Source: Fen-999 sp044220545
Lineage (GTDB): Bacteria > Pseudomonadota > Gammaproteobacteria > Burkholderiales > Rhodocyclaceae
Length of the DNA stretch: 64,000 nt
Direction: 5' to 3'
Assembly (NCBI GenBank): GCA_044220545.1
Contig: JBGAQX010000004.1
Location: 1-64,000, forward strand
This document shows, in pieces, positions 26,642 to 35,663 of the stretch (within the stretch, counting starts at the first letter, position 1; each line of letters begins with the position of its first letter). The notes under the pieces are model-generated. The model made no database searches. It saw only the letters and a program-made list of their open reading frames with translations, and had not been told where the DNA came from. A program made the position numbers and the translations under genes.

Positions 26642-28960
26642 TCAGATGCAGGCGCTGCGCACCTGCATCATGTCGGTCAATCCGCGCAAGGCCTTCTCGA
26701 TGCCATCCTGTTTGAGGTTCGTCATGCCCTCGCCGATGGCGGTGCGCTGAAACTCGGCGGCCGCCGCCTGGGTACGGATCAGATGGCGGATGGCCGGCGT
26801 GCAGTCGAGCACCTCGTAGAGGCCCAGTCGGCCCCGGTAACCGGCGCCGTAGCATTCGTCGCAGCCCTTCGGCCGCCAGACGGCCAGTTCGCCACCCTCA
26901 CCGAGCCGTTCCCGCCAGCCGGCGACGATCGCTTCACGCTCGCGGAAGGAAGGCTGCCGCATATTGCCGGCGTAGTAGTACTCGGCCGCCAGTTCGTCGA
27001 GTTCCTGTCCGGCCAGCGGCACTCTTTCGGCGCAGGTCGGGCACAGCCGTCGCGCCAGGCGCTGGGCCAGAATGCCGAGCACCGCGTCGGCCAGGTTGTA
27101 GGGGTCGGCGCCGAGATCGAGCAGTCGGGTCGCCGTTTCGGAGGCCGAATTGGTGTGCAGCGTGGATAGCACCAGGTGACCGGTCATCGACGCCTCCAGG
27201 GCAATGCGCGCCGTCTCCTGGTCGCGCATTTCGCCGATCATGATCACGTCGGGATCGGCGCGCAGGAAGGCGCGCAGGGCGTTGGCGAAGGTCCAGCCGA
27301 TCTTGGCGTTCACCTGCACCTGGCAGACGTTCTTCTGGACGATTTCGACCGGATCTTCGGCTGTCCATATCTTGCGCTCGGGCGTGTTCAACTCGCGCAG
27401 CGCCGAATGCAGCGTGGTGGTCTTGCCGCTGCCGGTGGGGCCGCAGACCACGATCAGGCCGTAGGGCCGGCTGATCATGCGCCGGAAGGCCGCCAGGTCG
27501 CGCGCCGTCATGCCGATGCTGTCGATGGCCATCGGCTCGCCCGGCGGCAGCAGGCGGATGGTGACGTCCTCGATGCCGCGAATGGTCGGGATCGTCGCCA
27601 CGCGCAGGTCGATCTGGCCACGGTTGGGGCACATGAAGTAGATCTTGCCGTCCTGCGGTTTGCGCCGCTCGGAAATATCCAGGTCGGACATGATCTTGAT
27701 GCGCGATACCACCGCCTCGTGATAGGCCGACGGAAACTCGGAGTAGTCCTCCATGCGGCCATCGCGCCGGAAGCGGATGCGGGTGAAGCCATTACCCGGA
27801 AACGCCTCCAGATGGACGTCGGAGGCCTCGACGGCGGCGGCGTCGTTGATCATCTTGTTTACCAGACCGACGACCGTCGCGTCCTCTTCCGAGATGGCGG
27901 TGGCTTCCGGTTGCGGTGGCAGCGTCCCGGACAACTGGACCAGCGCCTTCTTCGCCAGGCTGCGGAATTCGCGATCCGACTCCTGCGCCGACCGGCTCTG
28001 GCCATAGTCGGCCAGCCGCTGGGTCAACCGGTTGCCGGCGGCAAACACCAGTTCGACATTCAGGTTGGTCAGGAACGCGAAGTATTCCTTCTCGGCGAAC
28101 TCGAGCGGATTTTCGACCGCCAGGAACAGATGCCCCTCGACCACCGCCACCGGCACGGCGCGGTAGATCCGCGCCACGTCCATGGGCACCTTCTTCATGG
28201 TCGCGCCATCGATGTGGAAGGCATACAGATCGACCATGATGATGCCGGTCTGCTGGCACAACGCGCGCGTGACATTCTCTTCGCTGGCCGCGCCCATCTT
28301 GGGCAAAATCCGGCCGATCGGTTCGCGCCGCCGGCCCTGCTTGAGCTGGATCTGGCAGGCCGAGTCGATGGCCTTTTGCGTGACCACGCCGTGAGCGAGA
28401 AGAATCTCGCCCAGCCGACGGCCGTCCCTGGCCGTGCCGTTGCCCTGGCCGCGACTGGCGACGGCCTGCCGCAACTGGTCGATGTTGGCGATTTCGTGCC
28501 ACGGCACCAGAGGCGGTGCCTCGCCGTCCACGGGCTTGCCCCCCTCCGGCTCGACCACGGGCATATCGGGCAGTCCGCGCCGCTGCTTGCCATGCGTCGC
28601 GTCAGTCGCCGCGTGGCGCCGCGCTTCCTGATCCAGGCGAGCCACTTCGGCCGTCGCGGTGGCGAAGGGATCATGCGGATTGCCGCTCATGTGCGGGAAA
28701 GCCAGCTCGTGCGCCTGCTTCAGCGCTAGCAACTCGCTCAGCACCTTCTCGGAAAAGCCGCTGCGCTTGCCTCGGTCCGAAAGCATCAGGCTGTCGAGGT
28801 ACGGCATCACCTCGTGGGTGCCCCACAGCGCCTCGATCTTGCGGATCAGGCGCTCGTGGTTGCGCGCCATGGTTTGCGGAAACACGCCCGCGCCATCGGC
28901 AAAAGCCGCGGCGATTCGCGGGAACTTTTCGCTATCCCTCCCTGGATAGTCGGCATCCAT
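26642..28960 (-). CDS. GspE/PilB-type secretion ATPase with N-terminal extension
   Basis: AAA-type secretion or pilus ATPase of 772 residues. A helical region of about 170 residues without a recognised family comes first. Two MshEN/GspE_N-like segments follow (RRLGEILLAHGVVTQKAID at about 181; EPIGRILPKMGAASEENV at about 213). The ATPase core has Walker A GPTGSGKT (507-514), an Asp box, Walker B DPDVIMIGEMRD and the His box LSTLHTNSA. The zinc-finger cysteines CPTC (640, 643) and CDEC (700, 703) are intact. No other pilus or type II secretion gene is adjacent, so its machine is unknown. Its length exceeds the usual 560-570. Confidence 0.88.
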   Translation of the reverse strand: MDADYPGRDSEKFPRIAAAFADGAGVFPQTMARNHERLIRKIEALWGTHEVMPYLDSLMLSDRGKRSGFSEKVLSELLALKQAHELAFPHMSGNPHDPFATATAEVARLDQEARRHAATDATHGKQRRGLPDMPVVEPEGGKPVDGEAPPLVPWHEIANIDQLRQAVASRGQGNGTARDGRRLGEILLAHGVVTQKAIDSACQIQLKQGRRREPIGRILPKMGAASEENVTRALCQQTGIIMVDLYAFHIDGATMKKVPMDVARIYRAVPVAVVEGHLFLAVENPLEFAEKEYFAFLTNLNVELVFAAGNRLTQRLADYGQSRSAQESDREFRSLAKKALVQLSGTLPPQPEATAISEEDATVVGLVNKMINDAAAVEASDVHLEAFPGNGFTRIRFRRDGRMEDYSEFPSAYHEAVVSRIKIMSDLDISERRKPQDGKIYFMCPNRGQIDLRVATIPTIRGIEDVTIRLLPPGEPMAIDSIGMTARDLAAFRRMISRPYGLIVVCGPTGSGKTTTLHSALRELNTPERKIWTAEDPVEIVQKNVCQVQVNAKIGWTFANALRAFLRADPDVIMIGEMRDQETARIALEASMTGHLVLSTLHTNSASETATRLLDLGADPYNLADAVLGILAQRLARRLCPTCAERVPLAGQELDELAAEYYYAGNMRQPSFREREAIVAGWRERLGEGGELAVWRPKGCDECYGAGYRGRLGLYEVLDCTPAIRHLIRTQAAAAEFQRTAIGEGMTNLKQDGIEKALRGLTDMMQVRSACI

Positions 28961-29036
28961 GATTGCCTCCCTGGCTTCTTCTTCGCTTCAACTCTAGCAG
29001 CGGGGCGACGGGAGTGAACTGACGCCGATCAAAGGA

Positions 29037-30371
29037 TTAGAGCACGTAGCGCGACAAGTCCTCGTTGATCGCCAGTTCCGCCAGCCGGACATCGACATAG
29101 GCGGCATCGACGTCGACCGCTTGCCCTTCGCTCCGACCGGCCTCGAAGGAAACTTCTTCGAGCAGCTTCTCCATCACGGTATAAAGCCGGCGCGCGCCGA
29201 TGTTTTCGGTCTTTTCGTTGACCTGGAAGGCGATCTCGGCCAGCCGGCGGATGCCGTCGGCGGCAAATGCCAGGGAAACCTGCTCCGTTTCCAGCAGGGC
29301 CTGGTACTGGCGGGTCAGGCAGGCGTCGGTCTGCGTCAGGATCAGCTCGAAGTCCTCCACGGAGAGGGAATCGAGCTCGACGCGGATCGGAAAGCGCCCC
29401 TGCAATTCCGGAATCAGATCGGAAGGCTTGGCCATGTGGAAGGCGCCGCTGGCGATGAACAGGATGTGATCGGTCTTGATCATGCCGTACTTGGTGGATA
29501 CCGTGGTGCCCTCGACCAGCGGCAGCAGGTCGCGCTGCACGCCCTGGCGCGAGACATCCGCGCCCTGCGTTTCCTGGCGCGCGGCGATCTTGTCGATCTC
29601 GTCGAGGAAGACGATGCCGTTCTGCTCGACATTCCGCAAGGCCTGCGCCTTCACTTCCTCGTCGTTGATCAGGCGCGCCGCCTCTTCGTCGGTGAGCGCC
29701 TTCATCGCCTCGCGAATCTTCATCTTGCGGCTGCGGCGCTTGCCACCACCGAGGTTCTGGAACATGCCCTGGATCTGCTGGGTCAATTCCTCCATGCCCG
29801 GCGGGGCGAAGATCTCCATGGCGGCCGAGGTGGCGGCCACCTCGATCTCGATTTCCTTGTCGTCCAGCTCGCCCTCGCGCAGCTTCTTGCGAAACTTCTG
29901 CCGCGTCCCCGAATCGTCGGTCGCCGTCTCGCTGAAGCCACCGCGCGCGGGCGGCAGCAGCACATCGAGCACGCGGTCCTCGGCGGCGTCGACAGCCCGG
30001 TCGCGCACCGCCTTCATGGCCGCCTCGCGGCCGTCCTTGATCGCCGTTTCGGCGAGGTCGCGAATGATGGTATCGACGTCGCGACCGACGTAACCGACCT
30101 CGGTGAACTTGGTCGCCTCGATCTTGATGAAGGGCGCGTTGGCCAGCCGCGCCAGGCGGCGGGCAATCTCGGTCTTGCCGACGCCGGTCGGGCCGATCAT
30201 CAGGATGTTCTTCGGCGTGATTTCCGAGCGCAACGGCTCGGCCACCTGGGCGCGCCGCCAGCGATTGCGCAGGGCGATGGCCACGGCGCGCTTGGCACGG
30301 GCCTGGCCAACGATGTGCTTGTCGAGTTCGGAGACGATCTCCGCCGGCGTCATCTGGCTCGTCGTGCTCAT
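29037..30371 (-). CDS. hslU: ATP-dependent protease ATPase subunit HslU
   Basis: AAA+ unfoldase of the HslUV protease, 444 residues. It has the N-terminal TPAEIVSELDKHIVGQ, Walker A GPTGVGKTEIARRLA, a long intermediate I-domain, Walker B GIVFLDEIDKIAA and the C-terminal tail DLSRYVL that inserts into HslV. The ATG at 30371 overlaps the hslV stop (ATGA) and matches the usual family length. Confidence 0.98.
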   Translation of the reverse strand: MSTTSQMTPAEIVSELDKHIVGQARAKRAVAIALRNRWRRAQVAEPLRSEITPKNILMIGPTGVGKTEIARRLARLANAPFIKIEATKFTEVGYVGRDVDTIIRDLAETAIKDGREAAMKAVRDRAVDAAEDRVLDVLLPPARGGFSETATDDSGTRQKFRKKLREGELDDKEIEIEVAATSAAMEIFAPPGMEELTQQIQGMFQNLGGGKRRSRKMKIREAMKALTDEEAARLINDEEVKAQALRNVEQNGIVFLDEIDKIAARQETQGADVSRQGVQRDLLPLVEGTTVSTKYGMIKTDHILFIASGAFHMAKPSDLIPELQGRFPIRVELDSLSVEDFELILTQTDACLTRQYQALLETEQVSLAFAADGIRRLAEIAFQVNEKTENIGARRLYTVMEKLLEEVSFEAGRSEGQAVDVDAAYVDVRLAELAINEDLSRYVL

Positions 30372-30904
30372 TCGAGGACCTCGATGACATGGTTCTGATT
30401 GGTGTAGATGCACAGGTCGCCGGCGATCTCGAGCGACTTCTTGACGATCTCGGCCGGCGCCAGTTCGGTGTTCTCGAGCAAGGCGCGCGCCGCCGACTGA
30501 GCGTAGGCGCCACCGCTACCGATGGCGACGATACCGAGCTCCGGCTCCAGGACGTCGCCATTGCCGGTGATGATCAGGGAATGCTCGGTGTCCGCCACCG
30601 CCAGCATGGCCTCCAGCCGGCGCAGCACCCGGTCGCTGCGCCAGTCTTTGGCCAGTTCAACGGCCGAGCGCAGCAGGTTGCCCCGGTGCTGCTCCAGCTT
30701 GGCCTCGAAGCGCTCGAACAGCGTGAAGGCGTCGGCCGTGCCGCCGGCAAAGCCGGCGAGAATTTGCTCGCCATACAAGCGGCGAACCTTGCGGGCGCTC
30801 GACTTGATAATGATGTTGCCCAGCGTCACCTGGCCGTCGCCGCCCAACGCGACGGCGCTGCCGCGCCGCACGGAGAGGATGGTGGTACCTCGATACTGCT
30901 CCAA
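30368..30904 (-). CDS. hslV: ATP-dependent protease peptidase subunit HslV
   Basis: Threonine peptidase of HslUV, 178 residues. The mature N-terminal Thr is in MEQYRG/TTILSVRRG, implying a 6-residue propeptide instead of just Met. The GDGQVTLGN and GSGGAYAQSAARAL motifs are conserved. It lies 24 bp after the STAS gene and overlaps hslU. Confidence 0.98.
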   Translation of the reverse strand: MEQYRGTTILSVRRGSAVALGGDGQVTLGNIIIKSSARKVRRLYGEQILAGFAGGTADAFTLFERFEAKLEQHRGNLLRSAVELAKDWRSDRVLRRLEAMLAVADTEHSLIITGNGDVLEPELGIVAIGSGGAYAQSAARALLENTELAPAEIVKKSLEIAGDLCIYTNQNHVIEVLE

Positions 30905-30928
30905 GCTGCCTCCTATTGCCGACCGGTA

Positions 30929-32119
30929 TCAGGTCTTGCGCGTTTCGATGCGAGCCACCCGGTCCAGTCCGATGACTTCCCACAGGGCGGCCAGCAGATG
31001 GCTGGCCTTGACCAGGCGCAGCTTCTTCTGGGTCGCCAGCAGGGCGGTGGCGAGATTCATCAGGTTGGCGGCGGCGACGAAGTCCATGCGTTGCAGGCGG
31101 CTGGTATCGACGACGATCTCGTTGCTGGTCTCGGCACGCGCGCGAATCGCCGCGAAGGCGGCGTCGTTGGCGGCGGTAATGGAGCCTTCCAGAAAGCACT
31201 CGGTCTCCGCTTCAGGCACCGCTTCGGCGGGCTTGCCGCCGGCATCCGTCTCCCGCTTGCCCGCCTTGACCTTGGCCGGCTCCCAGGACGGCGGCGACAC
31301 CTCGAAGGTCACGGCATAGTTGACCGCGGTGTCCTCGAAAGCCTCCTGGGCGGCCAATTGCTGATACAGGTCGAGCAGCAGCAGCCACATTTGTTCGTTC
31401 TCGCGCTGTCCGGGCACGATCTTGCGCGCCAGAATGGCCGCCAGCTTCTCGGCACCGCCCAGCACGCACTCCTTGCGCGCCTTCTTCAACTGGCGCAGGG
31501 CATCGTTCACAAGTTGGCAACCCTGTTCGTCGGCATCGGTCACCTTTGCGAGCTCGAGCCTGACCGAGGGGTTCTTCTCGGCGAGCTTCAGCAGCGGCGT
31601 CAAGGCCTCGCCCGCCTTGCCGCTGAGCGCGCCAGTCAAGGTGACGGCGGCCCGGCCGCCCACCGACGAAACGACGACCTCGGTCTTGCTCGCGCCGCCG
31701 GTCCAGGTAGGGGGCGAGGTTTCGAACCTGGCCGCGTATTCAAGCGCCAGATGCTCGAAGGCATGCTGTCGATCCAGCAGTTGATAGAGCTCGAACAGCA
31801 TGCCCCAGGCGCGCGGCGCGTAACTGCCCAAAGCGGCGTCGCGATCGCGAATCGCCCCCTCCAGCGGCGCGCAGGCGGCGTCCGGTTGCTCGACCGAGTA
31901 GAGCATGGCGGCCTGCTCGATGGCCGGCGGTACCTGATGAGTCTCTTCGCGAACCTCGATCTGTGCGCCCCGCGCCGACGGAATTTCGCCCGGCTGGGTG
32001 AAATCAAGCGACCCGAGTTCGTCCGGGCCGGAGCCGAGGGCGGGCTTTGCCGGAGGCCGTGCCGGCGCCTTGCCGGCCAACGGCGGGGGTGTTTTCTTGC
32101 CGAACAGGGGAAAAGCCAC
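30929..32119 (-). CDS. Duplicated STAS-domain protein upstream of hslVU
   Basis: Soluble protein of 396 residues with a duplicated architecture. After a Pro/Ala-rich N-terminus (FGKKTPPPLAGKAPA), a helical motif at residues 105-139 ends FETSPPTW and a second at 244-279 ends FEVSPPSW. Each is followed by a STAS-like domain (about 147-231 and 307-392). The second STAS has VVDTSRLQRMDF and lacks the usual phosphorylatable Ser of SpoIIAA. The GTG at 32119 is chosen since it lies 35 bp after znuB. A TATAGT box upstream is a possible promoter. No function is assigned; co-transcription with hslVU is likely. Confidence 0.72.
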   Translation of the reverse strand: MAFPLFGKKTPPPLAGKAPARPPAKPALGSGPDELGSLDFTQPGEIPSARGAQIEVREETHQVPPAIEQAAMLYSVEQPDAACAPLEGAIRDRDAALGSYAPRAWGMLFELYQLLDRQHAFEHLALEYAARFETSPPTWTGGASKTEVVVSSVGGRAAVTLTGALSGKAGEALTPLLKLAEKNPSVRLELAKVTDADEQGCQLVNDALRQLKKARKECVLGGAEKLAAILARKIVPGQRENEQMWLLLLDLYQQLAAQEAFEDTAVNYAVTFEVSPPSWEPAKVKAGKRETDAGGKPAEAVPEAETECFLEGSITAANDAAFAAIRARAETSNEIVVDTSRLQRMDFVAAANLMNLATALLATQKKLRLVKASHLLAALWEVIGLDRVARIETRKT

Positions 32120-32153
32120 GTTGTCAGACCGTACTATAGGTAAAACGAGTTGC

Positions 32154-32936
32154 CTAATATATCCCATCGGCCGGGCAATCGGCATCCTCGCGCTGTGTCG
32201 CCGGGGTCATGGCCATGGCGACAAAAGCCATTCCAGCCAGACAGCAAACAATCGCGGCACCGGCCGGCAGGTCGAACAAAGAGGATGCCAGCAATCCGGC
32301 CGCATAGCCGAGCGTACCAAGGGCCCAGGACGCCAGCAGCCTGCGTTTGCCGGTCAGCCTGCGAAACGCCACGGCCGGGGCGATCAAGCTGGCGAACACC
32401 AGTAGCACACCGACCAGTTGCACCGATGCCGTCACCGCCAAGGCCAGGAGAATATAGAAACCGGCACGGCTCTGACGCCGTCCAACGTGCGGCCAGAAGC
32501 CAAGGATCACCGCGTAAAGCACCGCCACCGGACCCAGTTGCGCCCAATCAACCCAGAGCACCTGGCCGGACAACATGTCCTTCAAGTGCTCGCCACCATG
32601 GGGATTTCCGGCCAGCAACAGAATTCCGGCCGCCGCCGCGACCACGAAAACCAGACCGATCAGCGCCTCCTGAACGTCGGGCCAGCGCTTTTCGCTCCAG
32701 TTCATCGCCATGGCGCCAATCAGCGCCGCCACTGCCGCCGCCCCCTGCGCTGCCAGCGGCGCTTCCCAGCCAAGCATTTGCGCGACGATGACGCCCAGGC
32801 CGGCGACTTGGGCAATGGCGAGATCTATGAAGATAATGCCCCGCCGCAATACGTCGATGCCCAGCGGCACGTGCGTCGCCAGCACCAGCAAGCCGGCGAC
32901 GAACGGAGCCGCGAGCAGGCTCCAATCAATGCTCAC
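32154..32936 (-). CDS. znuB: Zinc/manganese ABC transporter permease (ZnuB-like)
   Basis: ABC-3 family metal permease of 260 residues with about eight TM helices. The characteristic FIDLAIAQVAGLGV segment and the late motif LLVFASLIAPAVAFRRLTGKR, which couples to the ATPase, are present. The GTG at 32936 overlaps the stop of the substrate-binding protein gene (GTGA). No cognate ATPase follows. Zinc is inferred from zur in the same operon. Confidence 0.88.
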   Translation of the reverse strand: MSIDWSLLAAPFVAGLLVLATHVPLGIDVLRRGIIFIDLAIAQVAGLGVIVAQMLGWEAPLAAQGAAAVAALIGAMAMNWSEKRWPDVQEALIGLVFVVAAAAGILLLAGNPHGGEHLKDMLSGQVLWVDWAQLGPVAVLYAVILGFWPHVGRRQSRAGFYILLALAVTASVQLVGVLLVFASLIAPAVAFRRLTGKRRLLASWALGTLGYAAGLLASSLFDLPAGAAIVCCLAGMAFVAMAMTPATQREDADCPADGIY

Positions 32937-33826
32937 CTGGCGGCCTCGGCCAGGCGCCGCACGGTGTCGTCGAACAGGCCGAACAGATCCTTCGCCACGT
33001 CGCTCCCGCCGACGGTAAAGGGCAGCACGGCCACCGGCACCCTGGCCTGCGCCGAGAACCACTCGGCGGGACGCGCGTTGTTGTATGCGGCGCGCACCAC
33101 CATCTTCGGCCGGCTCGCCGCCGTCTGCTCGACCAGACGGGCCAGATGGGCGACCGAAGGTTCAATGCCCGGTTTGGGCTCCAACGCCGCCACCTCCCTG
33201 ATGCCCAGCCAGTCGAACAGATAAGTCCAGGACTTGTGCTGCACGACGACCGGCGTGCCCTTGAGCGACGCCGCCATCGTCTCCCAGCGCGCCGTGGCGG
33301 CGCTCCACTTCTCGGCGAACGCGGCGAAGCCAGTGCGATAGGCGGCGGCGTTGGCGGCATCGAGGGTGGTCAGCCGCGCGCTCAGCGCCTCGCCGATCTT
33401 CAGGATGTTGCGCGGATCGGTCTGAATGTGCGGATTGCCGTCGGCATGCACATCGCCGTCGGCGCGATCAAGCCGGGCCGGCACGTCGAGCATGCGCACG
33501 AAGCCGGCCGCCTCGAAGTAGCCAGGCTGGCCCGGCTGCACGCGCGGGTTGGCGGATTCGCGCTGGATCACCGGCAGCCAGCCGATTTCCAGCTCGGCGC
33601 CGGTAGCGACGATCAGGTCCGCATTGCGGGCACGGGCGATAAGCGAAGGCCGCGCCTGGATCTGGTGGGGGTCCTGGAGGCCATGCGTCGCAGTAAACAC
33701 TTCGACCTTGTCGCCACCGATTTCCTTCACCAAAGCTCCCCACTCAGGAACCGTGGCGAACACCTTGAGCACCGCATGCGCGGGCAGCGCCAGCAGCGTC
33801 ATCAACATCAGTATCAATGCTCTCAT
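32933..33826 (-). CDS. znuA: Periplasmic zinc-binding protein (ZnuA-like)
   Basis: Cluster A-I metal-binding protein of 297 residues with a Sec signal (MRALILMLMTLLALPAHA). Likely metal ligands are in DPHQIQARPS, GNPHIQTDP and QHKSWTYLFDWLG, with an acidic residue in KPGIEPSVAHL. It lacks the long His-rich loop of many zinc-specific ZnuA proteins, so manganese or broad specificity cannot be excluded from sequence alone. The operon context with zur favours zinc. Confidence 0.85.
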   Translation of the reverse strand: MRALILMLMTLLALPAHAVLKVFATVPEWGALVKEIGGDKVEVFTATHGLQDPHQIQARPSLIARARNADLIVATGAELEIGWLPVIQRESANPRVQPGQPGYFEAAGFVRMLDVPARLDRADGDVHADGNPHIQTDPRNILKIGEALSARLTTLDAANAAAYRTGFAAFAEKWSAATARWETMAASLKGTPVVVQHKSWTYLFDWLGIREVAALEPKPGIEPSVAHLARLVEQTAASRPKMVVRAAYNNARPAEWFSAQARVPVAVLPFTVGGSDVAKDLFGLFDDTVRRLAEAAR

Positions 33827-33837
33827 TGCCGCTGTCC

Positions 33838-35316
33838 TTAGAAGCTATGCGCGCCGTGGGCGCCCAGGGAATGCTGATATTGAAGGAAGACCTGGTTGGC
33901 CTTCTCCTCGACGCCGTCGACCCACAGTTTGGCGCGCGACGCCTGGAGGCGCACCAGCGAAAACTCGGTGATATTGCGCGTCAGGGCGGCTGTCCAGCGG
34001 TCGGACTTGTTCAAGTTCGTCGTATTGCCGAAGCCGACGAACCGGTTGGTCATGCCCGCGGCGTCATAGCGCACACCCGCCTGCCAGTGCGGCAGGAAGC
34101 CATAGGTTCCCTGGACCACCACGCCATCTTGCTTGTAGCGCAGCTTCTGGCCGAGCAATCCCGCACCGCCTTCGAAGAACGCGATGTCGAGATCCTTGTT
34201 CAAGCGCAGGTATTCGCCGACCAGCTTGAGATTGCCCTTCCCGCCATAGCCGCCCGCATCGTACTTGTAGACGGCATCGAGGCCCCAGACCTTGCCCTTG
34301 CCCTCAAGCGCATTCACACATATGCCACCCGGAGTGCCACAGGCAACGCCCGGATTCTCCTCGGAATGGTCATGTACCTCCTGAAGCTGGCTGGAACGGG
34401 CATACCACCCCCCGAACTGCAAGGCGTGGTTGTTGCCGAGATCCGGGCCAATCTTGGCGAACAGTGTCGTCAGGCGCGGGCCGGATTTTGCAGCCCCAAG
34501 CGCGCCGGCTGCCGTGCCCGCCAAGGATAGTCCGTCGGCGCGGCCAGCCGGCGTTTCCTCGCCGCCCGTCGCGAAGGTCTGCTCCTTGCCCTGCAGCAGT
34601 TCTACGCCAAGCTGGGTGTACCAGTTGCCGGTCGGTGGCAACCATGACAAACGCAGGCCGGTATCCATCAGGCCATGTTCGCCGAGCAAGGTGCGATAGG
34701 GCAGATTCTGGTCGACAAAATCCCATTGATGCGGATGCTGCCCGTTCAGGTAGCCGACGCCCGAGAGGAACTTGCCACCACGCAATTTGAGCCCGGCCGG
34801 CAGGGCGCGGGTATCGAAATAGGCCTCCTCCAACTCGACGCCACCGCCCGAACTGACCGTCATCATCACGTTGGCATCGAAGTAAGGGCTGACGGACGCC
34901 GAGAACGCCAATTCGGTCTCACGCAGATTGAAGCCGCGTTCCAGCGCGCCATGGTCGTGCCCCTCGTGATCGTGGCTGTGGTTGATGCCGTCGATGTGTT
35001 CGTACAACGCACCGCTACCACCCTTGCGGTTGTCGCGGAAGTAGACGCCGTCGAGAATCAAGGACATCCGTGGATTGAAGCCGCTACCGGCTGTCTGCGT
35101 GCTCCGGCGATCTTCCCTCGCCATTGGCTCGACCGGCTTGGCGGACTGTGCCGTTGCCTTTTCCAGGCGCGCCTCGAGCGCCGCGATGCGCTCTTCGTAG
35201 TTTCTTTTCATTTGCGCGATTTCCTCGCGCAAGGCATTCAAATCGCCGTTGGCGGCGGCGGGCAGACTGGTCAGCGCGCCGACAACGGCCAGCGCAAGAA
35301 TGGGCAAACGATTCAT
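33838..35316 (-). CDS. Outer-membrane beta-barrel protein with His-rich loop
   Basis: Predicted outer-membrane porin-like protein of 492 residues. A signal peptide (ending LPAAANG) is followed by a coiled coil (about 28-58, NALREEIAQMKRNYEERIA). A barrel with many alternating strands ends in phenylalanine (GAHGAHSF), the usual outer-membrane signature. A loop near residue 112 is rich in His and Asp (NHSHDHEGHDHG), and HDHSEE recurs later. It has no TonB plug. Position between the small Cys/His protein and znuA suggests a role in zinc passage across the outer membrane. Confidence 0.75.
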   Translation of the reverse strand: MNRLPILALAVVGALTSLPAAANGDLNALREEIAQMKRNYEERIAALEARLEKATAQSAKPVEPMAREDRRSTQTAGSGFNPRMSLILDGVYFRDNRKGGSGALYEHIDGINHSHDHEGHDHGALERGFNLRETELAFSASVSPYFDANVMMTVSSGGGVELEEAYFDTRALPAGLKLRGGKFLSGVGYLNGQHPHQWDFVDQNLPYRTLLGEHGLMDTGLRLSWLPPTGNWYTQLGVELLQGKEQTFATGGEETPAGRADGLSLAGTAAGALGAAKSGPRLTTLFAKIGPDLGNNHALQFGGWYARSSQLQEVHDHSEENPGVACGTPGGICVNALEGKGKVWGLDAVYKYDAGGYGGKGNLKLVGEYLRLNKDLDIAFFEGGAGLLGQKLRYKQDGVVVQGTYGFLPHWQAGVRYDAAGMTNRFVGFGNTTNLNKSDRWTAALTRNITEFSLVRLQASRAKLWVDGVEEKANQVFLQYQHSLGAHGAHSF

Positions 35317-35372
35317 GGCGACTCTCCAAAGTGAAAACGAAAGCGCGACCGACGGCCACGCGCAACGAATGG

Positions 35373-35663
35373 TCAGCTTTGGAAGAAAGGCGGTCCGCGA
35401 CTGAGGAAGTACGTGCGATGAACCCGGGCCAGCCGTGGCGGCTCGACTCGGTCATACGACGGACGCAAGACGGGCATGACCACCGGCAACGTCGCCGCCA
35501 CCGGCGGTGCCGGCGAGGCGTTGATCAGCGCCAGACATTCCAGGCAAACCTCGTCGTAACCACCATCGAAATCCGCCAAGTGATCGGCGCCATGCCAGGC
35601 GAACGCCGACTGTGCCAGCATCAGCGTCCCCACCAACGCGATCAATCCGAACAGTCGGTTCAT
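35373..35663 (-). CDS. Small exported Cys/His protein of the zinc operon
   Basis: Exported protein of 96 residues. A signal peptide (MNRLFGLIALVGTLMLAQSAFA) is followed by HGADH, the CxxC motif CLECLA and a C-terminal RGPP. The pattern resembles small DUF2946-like or putative zinc-chaperone proteins found in zinc operons. The start ATG overlaps the zur stop (ATGA). Metal delivery to znuA or the porin is an inference. No enzyme motif is seen. Confidence 0.65.
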   Translation of the reverse strand: MNRLFGLIALVGTLMLAQSAFAWHGADHLADFDGGYDEVCLECLALINASPAPPVAATLPVVMPVLRPSYDRVEPPRLARVHRTYFLSRGPPFFQS

